Shown: one piece after another, positions 61,834 to 64,000 of the stretch
Layout: every line of letters begins with the position of its first letter
Position numbering within the stretch: the first letter of the stretch is position 1
DNA from: an uncultured Bacteroidales bacterium
Lineage (GTDB): Bacteria > Bacteroidota > Bacteroidia > Bacteroidales > Bacteroidaceae
Length of the DNA: 64,000 nucleotides
Reading direction: 5' to 3'
NCBI GenBank assembly: GCA_902798425.1
Contig: CADBWR010000012.1
Span: 34,008-98,007, forward strand
Notes under the pieces: generated by a model
What the model was told of the DNA's origin: nothing
The model's input: the letters and a program-made list of their open reading frames with translations, nothing else
The model's database searches: none
Made by a program: the position numbers and the translations under genes

Positions 61834-63855
61834 ATGGTTCCAAATTGGCTGAAGCGATTCTTTCGGAAGTCCTCCAATCCCTACCCAAAGTCCTTTGGCA
61901 AACGACTGACATGGCGTATCATGCTGGTCTTGTTTGTCGTGATGGGTATTCCTGCCGTCATCGTGTCTTACGCAGGATACGAAGTAACGTACTTCTTCTT
62001 TGGAGAAATACTCGATGATTGGACAGACAGCCGAGGGCTGAGCGTTCGTCGACTTACTTCTGACATCCAAGTAGCTACTGTCAATACCGTGCCGCAGTTA
62101 GAAGAAAACTTGGATAATCCTGACCAGATGCTGAAACTGATGGAGCGTATGGTCCAGCTAAATCCGGAAATCAGCAGTTGCGGCATCAGTTTCAAGGAGA
62201 ACTACTATCCCAAGAAGGGCCGTGCCTTCTGTCCCTATGCTGCACGCCGTGATAGTACAGTCGTTGTCGAGACATTGGGTGGTGATGATTATCCTTATCT
62301 GCATGCCAAATGGTTTACAGAAGCCTTGCAGGCAGATAGCGGCTATTGGTCGAAACCCTTCTTTAGCAATGACAAGGATAAGACGCCGACAGTAGCTTAT
62401 ATGGTTCCGATACGTGACAAGAATCGTCAGACGGTAGCCGTTTTGGGCGTTGATGTTTCTTTGAATGGTTTGTCTCAAGACCTGCTCAGAGATTCCCTTT
62501 CTATCACGACTATTCATGAGAAGGACTCTGCAGAGTGGAAATCACACTATGACGTTTACACCTTCCTGATTGATCAGCAAGGCAATTACCTGATGCATCC
62601 TGACAGCAAGCGTATTGTGAAAGGCAACATCCTGACGAAAGCCAAGGAGAGCAACGACAGCACCTATCAGCATTTAGCCCGCCAGATGGTTGCAGGGGAA
62701 ACGGAGGACTGGGAAGATTTGTATATGGAAACCATGATGATTGATGGCTGCGAAAGCGTTGTATTCTATAAAACCATTGATCAGTGCCATTGGACAATAG
62801 CAATAGTGATGCCGAGCATTGTCTTTAAAATCGTTGGATATATTTTTGGCGGTTTCCTCTTCTTCCTCATCTTCATTGCGCTCATTGTCGTATCTTTTGT
62901 TGGCTATCATCTAATCCGACAAGGTGTGATGCCTGTCCGAATGCTGGCATGGTCGGCTAAAGAGGTGGCTAAAGGTAACTTCAAGGCTCCGCTACCTATT
63001 CTGAAGAGCCGTGACGAGATACATCAGCTGCGCGATACTTTCGAGCAGATGCAGCTGTCGCTGGCACAATATACGGAGGAGCTGACACGAACAACAACCG
63101 AGAAGGCCACCATAGAGAGTGAGCTGAATGTAGCCCACACCATCCAAATGTCTATGCTGCCCAAGACTTTCCCACCTTATCCGCAGCGTAACGACATTGA
63201 TATCTTCGGCCAGGTGCAACCTGCCAAGGCAGTGGGTGGCGACCTTTTCGATTTCTTTATCCGCGACGAGAAACTCTTCTTCTGCATTGGTGATGTCAGC
63301 GGCAAGGGTGTGCCCGCCTCTATGTTCATGGCTGTGGCACGCTCGCTGTTCCGGAACGTTGCAAGTCATATTCCTTCTCCCAATATCATCGCCAAGGCTC
63401 TCAATGAGTCTATGAGCGAAGGCAACGATATGAACATGTTTGTCACCATGTTTGTGGGTGTTTTCGACCTACCAACAGGTGTTCTTACCTACTGCAATGC
63501 CGGCCATGATTCACCGTTGCTGATAGGACAGAGTGTCGAGGTGTTACCGTGCGATCCAAACCTGCCCATAGGTGTCTATTCTGACTGGGACTTTACCATC
63601 CAGCAAGTTACCATCGCACCGGAAACGACCCTCTTCTTGTACACCGATGGCTTGAACGAGGCCGAGAACATCTACCATCAGCAGTTTGGTGATGAGCGCC
63701 TCATAGAACTGGCCCAAGAGCAGCTAGCAGCAGGTAACGTCTCGCCAGAACCCCTCATTGAGCGCATGATGGCTGCTGTCCACTTCTTTGCCGGTGAGGC
63801 CGACCAAAGCGACGATCTTACCATGCTGGCCATACAGTACAAGAAAGAGTCCTGA
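61834..63855 (+). CDS. Membrane-bound SpoIIE/PP2C-type phosphatase with sensor domain
   Basis: 673 residues from ATG 61834; the open frame extends to a TTG at 61795 overlapping the ftsZ stop. TM1 (about 27-48), extracytoplasmic Cache-like domain (about 50-320, ALQADSGYWSKPFFSNDKDK, VPIRDKNRQTVAVLGVDVSL), TM2 (about 330-355), HAMP (about 360-410), coiled coil, then a SpoIIE/PP2C domain (about 455-670) with AKAVGGDLFDFFIRDEKLFF, DVSGKGVPASMFM and LYTDGLNEAEN holding the metal Asp residues. Such RsbU-like proteins dephosphorylate anti-anti-sigma or other partners in response to a ligand. No partner kinase or STAS protein is in the window. Confidence 0.88.
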   Translation: MVPNWLKRFFRKSSNPYPKSFGKRLTWRIMLVLFVVMGIPAVIVSYAGYEVTYFFFGEILDDWTDSRGLSVRRLTSDIQVATVNTVPQLEENLDNPDQMLKLMERMVQLNPEISSCGISFKENYYPKKGRAFCPYAARRDSTVVVETLGGDDYPYLHAKWFTEALQADSGYWSKPFFSNDKDKTPTVAYMVPIRDKNRQTVAVLGVDVSLNGLSQDLLRDSLSITTIHEKDSAEWKSHYDVYTFLIDQQGNYLMHPDSKRIVKGNILTKAKESNDSTYQHLARQMVAGETEDWEDLYMETMMIDGCESVVFYKTIDQCHWTIAIVMPSIVFKIVGYIFGGFLFFLIFIALIVVSFVGYHLIRQGVMPVRMLAWSAKEVAKGNFKAPLPILKSRDEIHQLRDTFEQMQLSLAQYTEELTRTTTEKATIESELNVAHTIQMSMLPKTFPPYPQRNDIDIFGQVQPAKAVGGDLFDFFIRDEKLFFCIGDVSGKGVPASMFMAVARSLFRNVASHIPSPNIIAKALNESMSEGNDMNMFVTMFVGVFDLPTGVLTYCNAGHDSPLLIGQSVEVLPCDPNLPIGVYSDWDFTIQQVTIAPETTLFLYTDGLNEAENIYHQQFGDERLIELAQEQLAAGNVSPEPLIERMMAAVHFFAGEADQSDDLTMLAIQYKKES

Positions 63856-63878
63856 TACAGACGCGAGGCAGCTGTATC
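63854..63878 (+). terminator. Weak hairpin after the phosphatase gene
   Basis: GATACAG (63854-63860) pairs with CTGTATC (63872-63878). The following T-rich stretch is short, so termination is uncertain. Confidence 0.35.
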
Positions 63879-63910
63879 TGCACTACTTTTCTTCATCATA
63901 AGACACATAT

Positions 63911-64000
63911 ATGAATGCAGTATCAATGAACAACCTTTGGACTTACCTCCAAGGTCTTTCGCTTACGGCCAGCAATCGTAAATGGTTGGCTGAAAGGCTT
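63911..64000 (+). CDS. Start of an unidentified small protein (runs off the window)
   Basis: Thirty codons are visible: MNAVSMNNLWTYLQGLSLTA, then SNRKWLAERL. A second ATG (63926) is an equally likely start. The WTYLQGLSLTASNRKWLAE pattern occurs in short Bacteroidales proteins of unknown function. The window ends before any domain can be recognised. Confidence 0.5.
   Translation, partial: MNAVSMNNLWTYLQGLSLTASNRKWLAERL

Noticed and set aside
1-64000. tRNA, rRNA, insertion sequence or prophage genes
   Set aside because: I looked for cloverleaf-like stretches, transposase motifs and integrase signatures and found none that I could support.

Overview
The window looks like a chromosomal segment of a Prevotella-like member of the Bacteroidales. 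Three things support this. Most intergenic regions carry the Bacteroidota promoter -7 element TAnnTTTG, often with a TTG about 19-20 bases upstream, and Shine-Dalgarno sites are not evident. The gene content is typical: BspA-like surface proteins with a short C-terminal tail, a NigD-like lipoprotein, DUF4254, GlsA/GlsB glycine-lipid acyltransferases and a Bacteroidota-type dcw cluster. The codon use and moderate GC also fit. I saw no rRNA, tRNA, CRISPR array, insertion sequence or prophage.

Layout. 1-1808: the end of one secreted protein, a BspA-like leucine-rich-repeat protein and an overlapping 58-residue peptide gene, closed by a hairpin. 1923-8607: glycosyltransferase, EF-P, a damaged L34 gene (rpmH), then a run of PASTA protein, RluD-like pseudouridine synthase, D-Ala-D-Ala ligase, PlsC-like acyltransferase and NigD-like lipoprotein. 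8611-17884: rubredoxin, GT9 and DUF4254 (minus), an RluA-type synthase, Dabb protein, Upf1-like helicase and GNAT (plus), then an acyl-CoA ligase with its XRE-cupin regulator (minus). 18058-26644: RlpA and glutamate dehydrogenase (minus), a large PEP/pyruvate-binding protein with receiver-like N-terminus, cobalamin adenosyltransferase, small enzymes, and a 480-base gene-poor stretch holding four copies of a 13-base motif. 26669-36994: M13 peptidase lipoprotein, MsrA and a ZIP transporter sharing a palindromic divergent promoter, and an AraC regulator divergent from a five-gene drug/siderophore-type efflux operon (TolC, HlyD, fused double ATPase, two ABC-2 permeases). 37114-45985: GH31 glycosidase, amino-acid:cation symporter, and a six-gene minus-strand operon glsA-glsB-HprK-like kinase-S26-like peptidase-PqqD/RRE protein-ABC exporter. 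46175-61798: the complete dcw cluster mraZ-rsmH-ftsL-ftsI-murE-mraY-murD-ftsW-murG-murC-ftsQ-ftsA-ftsZ, followed immediately by a membrane SpoIIE-type phosphatase and the start of one more gene.

Three observations stand out. First, several families of short degenerate repeats, normally found between genes, also lie inside coding regions in frame (helicase, RlpA, PEP-binding protein, ABC ATPase, both ABC permeases, GH31), supply stop codons to neighbours, and replace the 3' end of rpmH, so that the L34 reading frame runs through its own terminator. Second, the glsAB-linked operon with a PqqD-type RRE, an HprK-like kinase, a Ser/His S26-like peptidase and an exporter looks like a peptide-modification and export system whose precursor is not visible; a 58-residue peptide gene with a leader-like N-terminus lies elsewhere in the window. 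Third, a textbook MraZ operator (three TGGGG-like boxes every 10 bases) overlaps the dcw promoter.
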